From Variovorax saccharolyticus (GTDB taxonomy: Bacteria > Pseudomonadota > Gammaproteobacteria > Burkholderiales > Burkholderiaceae_C): DNA of 64,000 nt. Shown here piece by piece: positions 8,577 through 20,697 of this stretch. The position numbers and the translations under genes are program-made. Location of the stretch: positions 434,001-498,000 of the forward strand of contig NZ_JASZYT010000004.1 of NCBI RefSeq assembly GCF_030316765.1, in the 5' to 3' direction. Within the stretch, counting starts at the first letter, position 1, and every line of letters begins with the position of its first letter. The notes under the pieces were generated by a model. It worked only from the letters and a program-made list of their open reading frames with translations. It was not told the origin of the DNA and did not search any database.

Positions 8577-10061
8577 TTGACCACCCCCTTTCACCTGCCG
8601 CCCGCGTTGCGCACCCTGCGCAACTATGTCGATGGCGAGTTCGTCTCCACCGATCGCCGATTCGACAACATCAGCCCCTTGCACGGCGAAGTCCTGGCGC
8701 AGGTCCATGAGGCCGACGCGCTGCTGGTGGACCGGGCGGTACGGGCAGCGCGCCAGGCATTGGAGGGCCCGTGGGGCCGGATGGGCGTGGACGAACGCAG
8801 CGCGTTGCTGAACCGCGTTGCCGATGTCATCGAACGCCGCTTCGATGAATTCGTGGCGGCCGAGGTGGCCGATACCGGCCGGCCGGTGGCTCAGGCCCGG
8901 GGGCTGGACGTGCACCGCGGCGTGGTCAATCTGCGCACCTTCGCCGACATCGGGAGGCTGGCGCACGGCGACTGCTTCGAAACCCGGCTCGCCGACGGCA
9001 AGTGCCTGCTGAACTACACCGTTCGCAAGCCGGTCGGCGTGGTTGCCAGCATCTGCCCCTGGAACCTTCCGCTGCTTTCGATGACCTGGAAGGCGGCCCC
9101 CGCGCTCATCTGCGGCAACACGATGGTGGTCAAGCCATCGGAGGAGACGCCCTCATCGGCCACCCTGCTGGCCGAGGCCTTCCACGAGGCCGGCGTGCCG
9201 CCGGGCGTCTTCAACCTGGTGCATGGCTTCGGCGCGAACTCGGCCGGGGAGGCCCTGACCCGCCATCCGGACGTCGATGCGGTCACCTTCACGGGCGAGT
9301 CGCGTACCGGTTCGACCATCATGAAGGCGGTCGCCGACGGGGTGAAAGAGATCTCCTTCGAACTCGGCGGCAAGAACGCGGCGGTGGTCTTCGCGGATGC
9401 CGACTTCGATGCCGCGGTGGATGGCGTCGTGCGATCCAGCTTCTCCAACTCGGGACAGGTCTGCCTGTGTTCCGAACGGGTCTATGTCGAGCGACCGATC
9501 TTCGAGCGCTTCGTCGCCGCGATGAAGCTGCGCACCGAAGCGCTGAAGGTCGGCTGGCCGGACGAGCAGGGCGTGTTCATGGGCTCGCTGATCTCGCGCG
9601 GCCACCGCGACAAGGTGCTGTCGTACTTCGACCTGGCGGTCCGCGAAGGGGCTTCGGTCGTGACGGGCGGCGGCGTGCCGAAGTTCGGCGACCAGCGCGA
9701 CAACGGCGCCTTCGTCCAGCCGACGATCTGGACCGGACTGGCCGACGACGCGCGCTGCATGCAGGAAGAGGTCTTCGGCCCGGTGTGCCACATCGCTCCC
9801 TTCGACAGCGAAGAGGAGGTGATCGACCGGGTCAACGGGACGCCGTACGGCCTGGCAGGCTGCATATGGACCTCCAACCTCTCTCGCGCCCATCGCGTGT
9901 CGCCCCGGTTCCAGGTCGGCATCGTCTGGATCAACACCTGGTTCTCGCGCGACCTGCGCACCCCGTTCGGCGGCTCCGGGCTGTCGGGCATCGGGCGCGA
10001 AGGCGGGCGCCACTCACTCGACTTCTATTCGGAAACCACCAACGTCTGCATCGCGGTCTGA
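8577..10061 (+). CDS. nbaE: 2-aminomuconate 6-semialdehyde dehydrogenase
   Basis: Oxidises 2-aminomuconate 6-semialdehyde to 2-aminomuconate with NAD. About 494 residues with ALDH motifs: FELGGKN (general base), NSGQVCLCSER (nucleophile C296) and the C-terminal PFGGSGLSGIGREGG typical of the 2-hydroxymuconate/2-aminomuconate semialdehyde dehydrogenase group. The start is a TTG; TTG at 8577 is preferred over TTG at 8562 because TGGAG lies six bases before it. First gene of an operon whose order (E-H-J-I-G-F-C-D) matches nba gene clusters for 3-hydroxyanthranilate breakdown, which supports the specific assignment. Confidence 0.88.
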   Translation: MTTPFHLPPALRTLRNYVDGEFVSTDRRFDNISPLHGEVLAQVHEADALLVDRAVRAARQALEGPWGRMGVDERSALLNRVADVIERRFDEFVAAEVADTGRPVAQARGLDVHRGVVNLRTFADIGRLAHGDCFETRLADGKCLLNYTVRKPVGVVASICPWNLPLLSMTWKAAPALICGNTMVVKPSEETPSSATLLAEAFHEAGVPPGVFNLVHGFGANSAGEALTRHPDVDAVTFTGESRTGSTIMKAVADGVKEISFELGGKNAAVVFADADFDAAVDGVVRSSFSNSGQVCLCSERVYVERPIFERFVAAMKLRTEALKVGWPDEQGVFMGSLISRGHRDKVLSYFDLAVREGASVVTGGGVPKFGDQRDNGAFVQPTIWTGLADDARCMQEEVFGPVCHIAPFDSEEEVIDRVNGTPYGLAGCIWTSNLSRAHRVSPRFQVGIVWINTWFSRDLRTPFGGSGLSGIGREGGRHSLDFYSETTNVCIAV

Positions 10062-10082
10062 GCCGCCTGCCGAACCACACCC

Positions 10083-10901
10083 ATGAACCAGAAAGAAATC
10101 AGGCTCGACGAGCAGGCCGGAAAGATCGCCGACCTGCTCTGGCAGGCCGCCGAGAGCGGCCGGCCGATCGACCCCGTGCGCGAACTGATCGAAGCGGTCG
10201 CCATCGATGGCGACCTGATCGGCGCCGCCTACCGCGTGCAGCAGCGCGTGACGCAACGCCGTCTCGACGCCGGCCAGCGTCTGGTGGGCCGCAAGATCGG
10301 GCTGACCTCCACGGCGGTCCAGCGGCAGCTGGGCGTGGATTCTCCCGACTTCGGCGCCCTGTTCTCCGTGATGGCCGCCGGCGACGGCGAGGAGATCGCC
10401 TGGACGAGGGTGATGCAGCCGAAGGTGGAGGCCGAGATCGCCCTGGTGCTGGATCGCGACCTGCCGCACGAGAAGCACACGATGGCCGATCTGATCGGCG
10501 CGACCGCCTATGCGCTGCCTGCGATCGAAGTGGTCGGCAGCCGCATCGCGAACTGGGACATCCGGCTGTCCGACACCGTGGCGGACAACGCTTCCTCGGG
10601 CCTGTTCGTGCTGGGCAGCCGCCCGGTGACGCTGGACAGGCTGGACCTGGCCGGATGCGGCATGGTGATGGAGCGCCGCGGCGACCAGGTGTCGGTCGGC
10701 GCAGGAGCGGCCTGCCTTGGCAATCCGCTCAATGCGGCCATCTGGCTGGCCGACATGCTGGCCAGCATGGGGACCCCCCTGCGCGCTGGCGACGTGCTGC
10801 TGACCGGTGCCCTGGGGCCGATGGTGGCGGTGCAGCCCGGTGACGTGTTCACCGCCCGGATCGAAGGACTCGGCTGCGTCGCCGCAGCCTTCGGCCACTG
10901 A
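10083..10901 (+). CDS. nbaH: 2-oxopent-4-enoate hydratase
   Basis: Adds water to 2-oxopent-4-enoate, giving 4-hydroxy-2-oxovalerate; metal dependent, cytoplasmic. 272 residues, standard for the MhpD/DmpE/XylJ fold. The motif VEAEIALVL carries the metal-binding acidic pair, and GRKIGLTS is the conserved N-terminal signature. It is 21 bp downstream of the semialdehyde dehydrogenase. The paralogous decarboxylase in the same operon (12956-13750) is of the same fold; this gene is assigned hydratase because it is closer to MhpD-type proteins, and the other carries the decarboxylase-type sequence. Confidence 0.88.
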   Translation: MNQKEIRLDEQAGKIADLLWQAAESGRPIDPVRELIEAVAIDGDLIGAAYRVQQRVTQRRLDAGQRLVGRKIGLTSTAVQRQLGVDSPDFGALFSVMAAGDGEEIAWTRVMQPKVEAEIALVLDRDLPHEKHTMADLIGATAYALPAIEVVGSRIANWDIRLSDTVADNASSGLFVLGSRPVTLDRLDLAGCGMVMERRGDQVSVGAGAACLGNPLNAAIWLADMLASMGTPLRAGDVLLTGALGPMVAVQPGDVFTARIEGLGCVAAAFGH

Positions 10902-10923
10902 TTCCTCGCCTCGACAAGCCTCA

Positions 10924-11877
10924 ATGACTCTCAACTCACGAACGCCCGTCGCCATCATCGGCTCGGGCAACATCGGCACCGACCTGATGATCAAGGTGCT
11001 TCGCAGCGCGGGCCCTCTGGAGATGGCCGCCATGGTCGGCATCGATGCGCATTCCGATGGCCTCGCCCGGGCCCGGCGCATGGGCGTGGCGACTTCCGCC
11101 GAAGGCATCGAGGGACTGATCGGGCTGCCGTGCTTCAAGGACATCCGGATCGTCTTCGACGCCACCAGCGCAGGCGCGCACGGGCATCACGACGCCGCCC
11201 TGCAGGCGCACGGCGTGCAGGTGATCGACCTGACGCCGGCCGCGATCGGCCCCTACGTCGTGCCGGTGGTCAATCTCGAGAAGCACCTGGACGCACCGAA
11301 CGTCAACATGGTGACCTGCGGCGGCCAGGCGACGATCCCGATCGTGCGCGCGGTCTCTCGCGTGGCCCCGGTGCGCTACGCCGAGATCGTCGCCTCGATC
11401 GCCAGCAGGTCGGCCGGGCCCGGCACGCGGGCCAACATCGACGAGTTCACCGAGACGACTTCGCGGGCGATCGTCGAGGTGGGCGGTGCCGACCATGGCA
11501 AGGCCATCATCGTGCTGAACCCCGCCGAACCGCCGCTGATGATGCGCGACACGGTGTACTGCCTGACGGAACTGGATGCGGATCAGGAGGCGGTCGAAGC
11601 CTCGGTCTCCCGGATGGTGGCTGACGTGTCCGCCTATGTGCCCGGCTACAGGCTCAAGCAGAGGGTCCAGTTCGAGCGCATCGACGGTGAGCGCCGCCTC
11701 AACGTGCCCGGCCTGGGCCTCGTGCAAGGACTCAAGGTCACGGTGTTCCTCGAGGTCGAGGGCGCGGCCCACTACCTGCCGGCCTACTCGGGCAACCTGG
11801 ACATCATGACCAGTGCGGCACTGGCCACGGCCGAACGCATGGCGGCACGCCGGCCGTCCGGCGCCCGTGCGGCTTGA
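10924..11877 (+). CDS. nbaJ: Acetaldehyde dehydrogenase (acetylating)
   Basis: Converts acetaldehyde, CoA and NAD to acetyl-CoA; works in a channelling complex with the aldolase encoded next. 317 residues. The Rossmann start [13 protein letters not shown] and the active-site cysteine in MVTCGGQAT (C132) are present, and the C-terminal part keeps the [12 protein letters not shown] segment of the MhpF/DmpF family. ATG 10924 starts right at the family N-terminus; upstream in-frame codons belong to the previous gene's end. Located 22 bp after nbaH and 11 bp before nbaI. Confidence 0.92.
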   Translation: MTLNSRTPVAIIGSGNIGTDLMIKVLRSAGPLEMAAMVGIDAHSDGLARARRMGVATSAEGIEGLIGLPCFKDIRIVFDATSAGAHGHHDAALQAHGVQVIDLTPAAIGPYVVPVVNLEKHLDAPNVNMVTCGGQATIPIVRAVSRVAPVRYAEIVASIASRSAGPGTRANIDEFTETTSRAIVEVGGADHGKAIIVLNPAEPPLMMRDTVYCLTELDADQEAVEASVSRMVADVSAYVPGYRLKQRVQFERIDGERRLNVPGLGLVQGLKVTVFLEVEGAAHYLPAYSGNLDIMTSAALATAERMAARRPSGARAA

Positions 11878-11888
11878 AGGAGCAAGAC

Positions 11889-12955
11889 ATGACCCACCAA
11901 CCCCGAAAGATCTACGTCTCCGATGTCACCTTGCGAGACGGCATGCACGCGATCGGCCATCAGTATTCGCTGCAGCAGGTCGTGCGCATCGCGCGCGCAC
12001 TCGACGAGGCGAAGGTCGACAGCATCGAGGTCGCGCACGGCGACGGCCTGCGCGGATCGAGCTTCAACTACGGCTTCGGCGCCCACACCGATCTGGCCTG
12101 GATCGAAGCGGTGGCCGGCGCCGTCCGGCATGCCAAGGTCGCCACGCTGCTGCTGCCCGGCATCGGCACGCTGCACGATCTCCGCTCGGCCTACGATGCG
12201 GGCGCGCGCGTGGTGCGCGTCGCGACGCATTGCACCGAGGCCGATGTCTCCAGGCAGCACATCGCCCATGCGCGCGAGCTGGGCATGGACACCGTCGGCT
12301 TCCTGATGATGAGCCACATGAACAGCCCCGAAGGGCTGGCCCGGCAGGCGCAGCTTATGGAGAGCTACGGCGCACAGTGCGTGTATGTGGTCGACTCGGG
12401 CGGGGCGATGAACATGAACGACATCGCGGCGCGCTTCAAGGCCTTCAAGCGCACGCTGAAGCCCGAGACCCAGACCGGCATCCACGCCCATCACAACCTC
12501 AGTCTGGGCGTGGCCAACAGCCTGGTGGCGCTCGAGCACGGCTGCGACCGGGTCGACGCCAGCCTGAGCGGCATGGGCGCCGGCGCCGGCAATGCCCCGC
12601 TCGAGGTCTTCATCGCCGCCGCGGATCGCGCCGGCCTGGTCCATGGCTGCGACGTGCGCAAGCTGATCGACGCGGCGGAAGACATCGTGCGGCCCCTGCA
12701 GGGTCGACCCGTGCGGGTCGACCGCGAGACCCTGGCGCTAGGCTATGCGGGCGTGTACTCGAGCTTCCTGCTGCACAGCGAGTCGGCCGCCCGACGCTAC
12801 GGCCTCGCGACCTTCGACATCCTGGTCGAACTCGGACGGCGTCGCATGGTCGGAGGTCAGGAGGACATGATCGTCGACGTTGCGCTGGACCTTCTGCGAA
12901 GAGCGCAGGGCGGCGAGGCGCCTGCCGGGTCCGCGAAGACCGGGGAGACATGCGA

Positions 12956-12959
<4 letters not shown>
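11889..12959 (+). CDS. nbaI: 4-hydroxy-2-oxovalerate aldolase
   Basis: Cleaves 4-hydroxy-2-oxovalerate to pyruvate and acetaldehyde with a divalent metal; forms the complex with the acylating dehydrogenase. 356 residues; HMGL-type TIM barrel beginning with [11 protein letters not shown] (catalytic R and metal-binding D) and with the HxH metal site in [15 protein letters not shown], as in DmpG/MhpE. AGGAG just upstream fixes ATG 11889. Its stop overlaps the next start as ATGA, indicating translational coupling. Confidence 0.92.
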
Positions 12960-15784
<2,825 letters not shown>

Positions 15785-15839
15785 GCGCGAGCGCGGGTAT
15801 TGCACCCATTTCGCTCATCAATCAACAAGTTTTAATCGT

Positions 15840-15868
15840 TTGACGAATAGTTGTACCCAAGATGAAAT
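15840..15868 (+). promoter_or_regulatory. Candidate sigma-70 promoter for the SnoaL-like gene
   Basis: TTGACG (15840-15845) and TGAAAT (15863-15868) are 17 bp apart in a locally AT-rich 60-bp stretch after the nbaD stop. The start codon chosen for the next gene is about 65 bases past the expected start site. It suggests the downstream genes can be expressed apart from the nba block. Confidence 0.4.
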
Positions 15869-15939
15869 CCATGTCCAAGAACCCCTCGGCAACCAGCGCG
15901 CCTGACTGCCTGCCTTTCCAACCGTCCCAGGAGTTTCGA

Positions 15940-16578
15940 ATGATGCGAACCGTGTTGCGCAGCCACCTTCTCCAGCTCGGCGCCGCCTTCGCGCTGGCGT
16001 TGGGCGCCGCGACTGCCGTGTCGGCGCAGCCGCAGCCGCAGGCGCCGAAGCAGACCCAGGTGCAGGCGGCCGAGCTGGAGCAGCTGCTCAGCAAGCAGGC
16101 CATCACCGAGTTGCTCTACAAGTATCCCCGTGCCCTCGACCGCCTGGACCGCGAGCTGCTGATGTCCATCGGGCATGCGGACGCCAAGGTCGAGTTCGGC
16201 AAGACCGTCTTTCCCAACTGGACGGCCTACACGGACTGGATGATGAAGGCCCATTCGACCATGCTCGGCAACAACCACCGGATCACCAACATCCTGATCG
16301 AGGTGCGCGGCGACACCGCGGTGAGCGAATCGACGGGCACGGCCACGCTCCTGGTCAAGCAGGACACCGGCGAAGACTACGAAGAGCGCTGGATGCATTC
16401 GCGCTATCTGGACAAGTGGTCGCGCCGCGGCGGCAAGTGGGCCCTCGATGCGCGCCAGACCGTCATGGACTATCGCGTCGTGAAGCCGGTCTCGGCCGCC
16501 GACGTCAAGAAGATGTACCAGATGGGTGCCCGCACCGGGCGTGCCGATCCGTCGTACGCGCTGTTCGGCATCCAGTAG
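15940..16578 (+). CDS. Exported SnoaL/NTF2-like protein
   Basis: 212 residues. A signal peptide (residues 1-29, hydrophobic ALALGAATA core, VSA|Q cleavage) is followed by a SnoaL-like/NTF2 domain of the kind grouped with ring-hydroxylating dioxygenase beta subunits and scytalone dehydratase (motif ITELLYKYPRALDRLDRELL). ATG 15940 is chosen because CCAGGAG precedes it and the signal peptide begins at once; an in-frame start at 15862 lacks a ribosome site and would bury the signal peptide. No catalytic residues can be assigned safely. It is placed between the ACMSD gene and an exported amidohydrolase, so a role on the same aromatic intermediates in the periplasm is inferred. Confidence 0.75.
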   Translation: MMRTVLRSHLLQLGAAFALALGAATAVSAQPQPQAPKQTQVQAAELEQLLSKQAITELLYKYPRALDRLDRELLMSIGHADAKVEFGKTVFPNWTAYTDWMMKAHSTMLGNNHRITNILIEVRGDTAVSESTGTATLLVKQDTGEDYEERWMHSRYLDKWSRRGGKWALDARQTVMDYRVVKPVSAADVKKMYQMGARTGRADPSYALFGIQ

Positions 16579-16594
16579 GCGCGCCGGAAACACC

Positions 16595-17710
16595 ATGAGC
16601 CATTCGACATTCCATCGCCATGCGGCGCCCGGCAGCCCGGGCTGGCAGGCGCATTGCGGCTGCCAGCCGCGAAGGGGATTTCTGAAGTCGCTGGCGGCGC
16701 TCGGGGCCGCCGCCATCGCGCCCGCCGGCCCGGTGCTGGCGCAGGCGCCGCTGCAGGCACCGGCCGTCCATGCCGGGCGCATCGACTTTCACCACCACTT
16801 CTTTTCACCGGCGTGGATCAAGCTGGTGGAGTCGAAGAACTCGGTCAAGCCCGTGCTCGGCTTCGAACAGTTCAAGACCCATTCGGTGGCCAAGGACCTC
16901 GAGTCCATGGACCGGGGCGGCGTCGAGAAGGCCTTTCTCTCGGTCACGCAGCCCGGCGTCTGGTTCGGCGACCTGCAGGAAACCCGCAAGGCGGCCCGGG
17001 AGCTGAACGAGTTCGCGGCCCGGCAGAAGTCCGACCACAAGGGCCGCTACGGCCACTTCGCGGTGCTGCCGCTGCCGGATGTGGAGGCCAGCCTGCGCGA
17101 GATCGAGTACGCCTTCGACACGCTCAAGGCGGACGGCGTGGGCCTGCTGTCGAGCTATGACGACAAGTGGCTCGGCGACAAGTCCTTCGCCCCCGTCTGG
17201 GAGGAACTCAACCGCCGCAAGGCCGTGGTCTACATCCATGCGACCGCGCCGAACTGCTGCTCGTGGGACTTCCAGCCCGGCATCCTGCCCACCTTCGTCG
17301 AGCTGGGGTCGGACCTGGCCCGTGCGATGGTCAGCGTGATCCAGGGCGGCACCGCCAAGGCGACGCCGGACGTGCGCTACATCTGGTCGCACGGCGGCGG
17401 CAGCATCTGGGCCCAGCGCTACCTGGTCGGCGAAAGCACCGAATCCCTGGCGCGCACCGCGCCCCCGGACTCGAGGCTGCATCAGTTCAGGCGCTTCTTC
17501 TACGACACGGCGGCGGCGGCCGACGCGGTTCACATCGGCATCCTGAAGATGATCGTGCCAAGCTCCCAGATCGTCTTCGGTTCCGACTACCCCTGGGTCG
17601 AACCCGAGCGCATCGCCGCAGGCCTGCGCACATCCGGCCTCACGCCCCAGGAGCTGCAGGCGGTCTACCGCGACAACGCGTTCCGGCTGATGCCGGAGCT
17701 GCGCGGCTGA
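16595..17710 (+). CDS. Tat-exported amidohydrolase-2 family protein (ACMSD-related)
   Basis: 371 residues. The N-terminus carries a twin-arginine motif PRRGFLKSLAAL (RR at 26-27) and a hydrophobic segment ending in VLAQ. The mature part is an amidohydrolase-2/ACMSD-superfamily barrel: HxH at residues 66-68 in DFHHHFF, a histidine in YIWSHGGGS and the aspartate in FGSDYPW. It thus resembles the cytoplasmic decarboxylase of nbaD but is predicted periplasmic. Hydrolase (lactonase-like) or decarboxylase activity both remain possible. It follows the SnoaL-like gene by 16 bp and precedes a Bug solute-binding protein gene. Confidence 0.82.
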   Translation: MSHSTFHRHAAPGSPGWQAHCGCQPRRGFLKSLAALGAAAIAPAGPVLAQAPLQAPAVHAGRIDFHHHFFSPAWIKLVESKNSVKPVLGFEQFKTHSVAKDLESMDRGGVEKAFLSVTQPGVWFGDLQETRKAARELNEFAARQKSDHKGRYGHFAVLPLPDVEASLREIEYAFDTLKADGVGLLSSYDDKWLGDKSFAPVWEELNRRKAVVYIHATAPNCCSWDFQPGILPTFVELGSDLARAMVSVIQGGTAKATPDVRYIWSHGGGSIWAQRYLVGESTESLARTAPPDSRLHQFRRFFYDTAAAADAVHIGILKMIVPSSQIVFGSDYPWVEPERIAAGLRTSGLTPQELQAVYRDNAFRLMPELRG

Positions 17711-17734
17711 AGGCTCACGGGCCCGAGAAACAAC

Positions 17735-18706
17735 ATGAAGCTCTTCAAACTCCTTGCCGCCGCCGTGCTCGGCGTGCTGCCCCTGCTGGCGACGGCGCAG
17801 GCCTTTCCGTCCCGGACCGTGAAGATCGTCGTGCCCTACGCCGCCGGCGGCGGCGTGGACGTGATGGCGCGCGTGCTGGCGGAGCGCCTTCAGCGCAAAT
17901 GGGGGCAGCCGGTGATCGTCGAGAACAAGACCGGTGCGTCGACCATCATCGGGGCCTCGGCGGTCGCCAAGGCGGCGCCCGATGGCCACACCCTGCTGCT
18001 GACCAGCGAATCGACGATCACCAGCAATCCCTTCCTGTTCGACAAGCTTCCCTATGACCCGGTCCGCGACCTGCTGCCGGTCACGCAGCTGGTCAGCCTG
18101 CCGCAGATGGTCATCGCACACCCCTCGGTTGCGGCGCGCAACCTGGACGAACTCGTCGCCCTCGCCAAGGCGAAGCCGAACGAGCTGAGCTACGCCAGCT
18201 ACGGCTCGGGCAGCCTTCCGCATCTGCTGTTCGAGGCGCTCAAGGCACGGTCGGGGGTGCAGCTGACCGCGGTCCCGTACAAGGGCATCACGCCCGCCGT
18301 CACGGCGGTGATGACCGGCGAAGTACAGCTCACGCTGGCAGGCGTGTCCTCGGCCCAGGCCTATCTCCGGGCCGGAAAACTGAAGGCGCTGGCGGTCGCG
18401 CGCTCGCAGCGGCTGCCTGACCAGCCGCAGGTTCCGACCTTGCGCGAAGCCGGATTCGCCGACATCGATCCGCACGAATCCTGGTTCGGCCTGTTCGTGA
18501 CGGGCGGAACGCCTGGCGATGTCGTGCAGACGCTCTACCGGGACGTGGCCGAGGTCGCTGCCGACCCTGCGTTCCGTGGGCAGCATGTGCTTGCGCGCGG
18601 CTTCGATCCGGTGTTCTCCACGCCGGAGGCCTTCGGCCAGTTCATTCAGGCGGACAGGACCCGAAAGGCCCACCTGATCCGCATCTCGGGCGCCAAGGCG
18701 GAATAG
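17735..18706 (+). CDS. Bug/TctC-type periplasmic solute-binding protein
   Basis: 323 residues; signal peptide (1-23, ATAQA|F) then the Bug-family start FPSRTVKIVVPYAAGGGVDVMAR and the VPYKG and TEAxD-region features of TctC-like receptors. Such proteins bind carboxylated or aromatic solutes in the periplasm, sometimes serving tripartite transporters; no TctA/TctB genes are in the window, so this one may act with a distant transporter or as a sensor. It is 24 bp after the exported amidohydrolase gene, suggesting it binds the substrate or product of that enzyme. Confidence 0.88.
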   Translation: MKLFKLLAAAVLGVLPLLATAQAFPSRTVKIVVPYAAGGGVDVMARVLAERLQRKWGQPVIVENKTGASTIIGASAVAKAAPDGHTLLLTSESTITSNPFLFDKLPYDPVRDLLPVTQLVSLPQMVIAHPSVAARNLDELVALAKAKPNELSYASYGSGSLPHLLFEALKARSGVQLTAVPYKGITPAVTAVMTGEVQLTLAGVSSAQAYLRAGKLKALAVARSQRLPDQPQVPTLREAGFADIDPHESWFGLFVTGGTPGDVVQTLYRDVAEVAADPAFRGQHVLARGFDPVFSTPEAFGQFIQADRTRKAHLIRISGAKAE

Positions 18707-18749
18707 CCCGCGCCATCGACGCAACGCGCGCAAGCGCGGAGGAAAACCA

Positions 18750-20132
18750 ATGAAAGAAACAGCGCCGGCGGCGCCGTCGGCCGACCCTGCGCGCGAGCTT
18801 CCCGCGCGCGAGGAATTCATCATTCGCGGCGGGCGCGTGCTCACCATGGATCCATCGCTCGGCGAGTTCGACGAGGCCGACGTGCATGTTCGCGACGGCG
18901 TCATCGTCGCCGTCGGAGTCGGCCTTCAGGCGCCCGGCGTCGCGGCGATGGATGGCCGCAACACGATCGTCATGCCGGGATTCGTCGACACCCATTGGCA
19001 CCTCTGGAACAGCTCGCTGCGCGCACTGGTGCGCGGGGACGATGCCGAGCACGGCTACTTCCCGGTGACGCTGCGGGTCGGACCGCTGTTCACGCCGGAG
19101 GACTCGTACCGCTCGGTGCGCCTCGGCCTCGCCGAAGGGCTCGCCTCGGGCATCACGACCGTCCACAACTGGTCGCACAACACCCGCTCTCCCGAACATG
19201 CCGACGCGGAACTGCGCGCGCTGCACGCCACGGGAGTCCGGGCGCGTTTCTCGTACGGCTGGGGGCAGGAGCTGCCCCTGAACCGGACGATGGACCTCGA
19301 AGACCTGGCGCGCGTGCAGCGAGAGGGCCTGCCCGGCGACGGTCTGCTGAGCCTGGGCGCCGCAGTTCGAACGCCGGTGACGAACCCGCGCGGCGCCGTG
19401 CCGATCGAGGTGATCGCGGCCGAGTTCGAGGGCATCCGTGCGCTCGGTCTCCCGATCACGATGCATGCGCGGCCCGGCGTCGTCTCGGTGCTCGAAGGCC
19501 ACGGCCTGCTGGGTCCGGACCTTCAGCTGGTGCATCCCCAGGGCATCTCGGTCGAGGAGCGCAGGCTGCTCGCCGAGCGGCGCACGACGATGTCCTGCTC
19601 GCCGGTGATCGAGATGCTCTACGCGCAGGCGACGCGGGGAGAGATCCAGTTCCAGGAACTGCTGGAACGCGAGGTGCTGCAGAGCCTGTCGGTCGACAGT
19701 TCAGCCGCCTCGGCCAACGCGGACTTCTTCAACTGCATGCGCGCACTGCTGTGGTCGCACAAGCAGCGCTTCGGCAGCCGCGTGCCTCTGTCGCCCCGGC
19801 GCCTGCTGGAGCTGGCCACCATCGATGGCGCGCGAGATCTGGGGATCGCCGAGCTCACGGGCTCGCTGACCCCGGGAAAGCGAGCAGACCTGATCCTCGT
19901 GCGCACGACCGATCCGAACATCGGCCCGGTGATCGATCCCGCCTTTGCGCTGGTCTATTCCGCGCAGCCCTCCAACGTCGACACCGTGATCGTCGACGGC
20001 CGCGTGCTCGTGCGCGAAGGCCGCTTCACGGCGCTGGACGCCCGGCAGGTCATGCAGGACGCCGAGCAGTCGGTGCGCGGGCTCGTCTCGCGTTCGCGCG
20101 CCGGCCAGGCGTCGGGCCGACGAGGCGAGTGA
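18750..20132 (+). CDS. Amidohydrolase/aminohydrolase family protein (TrzN/AtzB/SsnA-like)
   Basis: 460 residues, no signal peptide. Metal-dependent hydrolase barrel with the N-terminal beta-sandwich (FIIRGGRVLTMDP), HxH at H82/H84 in DTHWHLWN, a histidine in ITMHARPG and the acidic residue region SVDSSAASA, followed by the C-terminal sandwich GSLTPGKRADLILV. This family removes amino or other groups from purines, triazines and aromatic heterocycles. The GGAGG ribosome site is just upstream. In this operon it may act on an N-heterocyclic or aminated precursor, by inference. Substrate not readable. Confidence 0.82.
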   Translation: MKETAPAAPSADPARELPAREEFIIRGGRVLTMDPSLGEFDEADVHVRDGVIVAVGVGLQAPGVAAMDGRNTIVMPGFVDTHWHLWNSSLRALVRGDDAEHGYFPVTLRVGPLFTPEDSYRSVRLGLAEGLASGITTVHNWSHNTRSPEHADAELRALHATGVRARFSYGWGQELPLNRTMDLEDLARVQREGLPGDGLLSLGAAVRTPVTNPRGAVPIEVIAAEFEGIRALGLPITMHARPGVVSVLEGHGLLGPDLQLVHPQGISVEERRLLAERRTTMSCSPVIEMLYAQATRGEIQFQELLEREVLQSLSVDSSAASANADFFNCMRALLWSHKQRFGSRVPLSPRRLLELATIDGARDLGIAELTGSLTPGKRADLILVRTTDPNIGPVIDPAFALVYSAQPSNVDTVIVDGRVLVREGRFTALDARQVMQDAEQSVRGLVSRSRAGQASGRRGE

Positions 20133-20199
20133 GCCGACGCTGTCCGATCGAAATCAGGCGACGGCATCCCGCTGCGCCGCATCCCAAGGGAAATCTCAG

Positions 20200-20688
20200 A
20201 TGAAGCATTCAATCCTCATGGCTGCATTCGCCGCCGCCGCTGCATTCGCGACCGCATCGCAGGCGGCGGATTTCATGGAACAGGGCGAGCGGATCAAGGG
20301 CCGGTCCTATTCGCCGGCAGTCGTCACCGAGGGCGGCCGAACGGTCTGGCTGGCCGGCGAGACCACCATCGTCGACCTGCAGGGCAAGGACATCAAGGGC
20401 GACTTCGAGGCCCAGGCCAGAACCGTCTTCGCCTTGCTCGACCAGACGCTCCAGCGGGCCGGCGGCAGCTTGAAGGACATCGTGACCATGACGGTCTACC
20501 TGACCGATGCGCGCAACGGTGCCATCTTCTCGAAGGTGCGCGGCGAGATGTTCCCGGACCGCAACTTCCCGGCCAGCGCCCAGATCACGGTGTCGAACCT
20601 CGCGGTGCCCGGCATGCAGATCGAGATCCAGGCCACCGCCGTGATCGGCGACAGATGCTCGAAGGCCAGTCCGTGCATCCCGCGCTGA
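20200..20688 (+). CDS. Exported RidA/YjgF-family protein
   Basis: 162 residues. A clear signal peptide (residues 1-23, alanine-rich core, SQAA|D) precedes a RidA-like domain (VWLAGETTIVDLQGK, IVTMTVYLTDARN, FPASAQITVSNL, IEIQATAVIGD). RidA proteins usually work in the cytoplasm on enamines/imines, so an exported copy is unusual. It lies 67 bp after the aminohydrolase gene and ends the plus-strand gene series; the convergent LysR gene starts its stop nine bases later. Function may be hydrolysis of a periplasmic imine made by neighbouring exported enzymes. Confidence 0.8.
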   Translation: MKHSILMAAFAAAAAFATASQAADFMEQGERIKGRSYSPAVVTEGGRTVWLAGETTIVDLQGKDIKGDFEAQARTVFALLDQTLQRAGGSLKDIVTMTVYLTDARNGAIFSKVRGEMFPDRNFPASAQITVSNLAVPGMQIEIQATAVIGDRCSKASPCIPR

Positions 20689-20697
20689 GCCGTTCGC

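Noticed and set aside
12702..12723. Perfect 10-bp inverted repeat GGTCGACCCG-TG-CGGGTCGACC
   Set aside because: Lies inside the aldolase coding sequence (GRPVRVDR) with nothing regulatory nearby; likely a product of codon choice in GC-rich DNA.
16595..17710. Naming the exported amidohydrolase a second ACMSD
   Set aside because: Only superfamily-level metal motifs are visible; lactonase and other decarboxylase activities share them.
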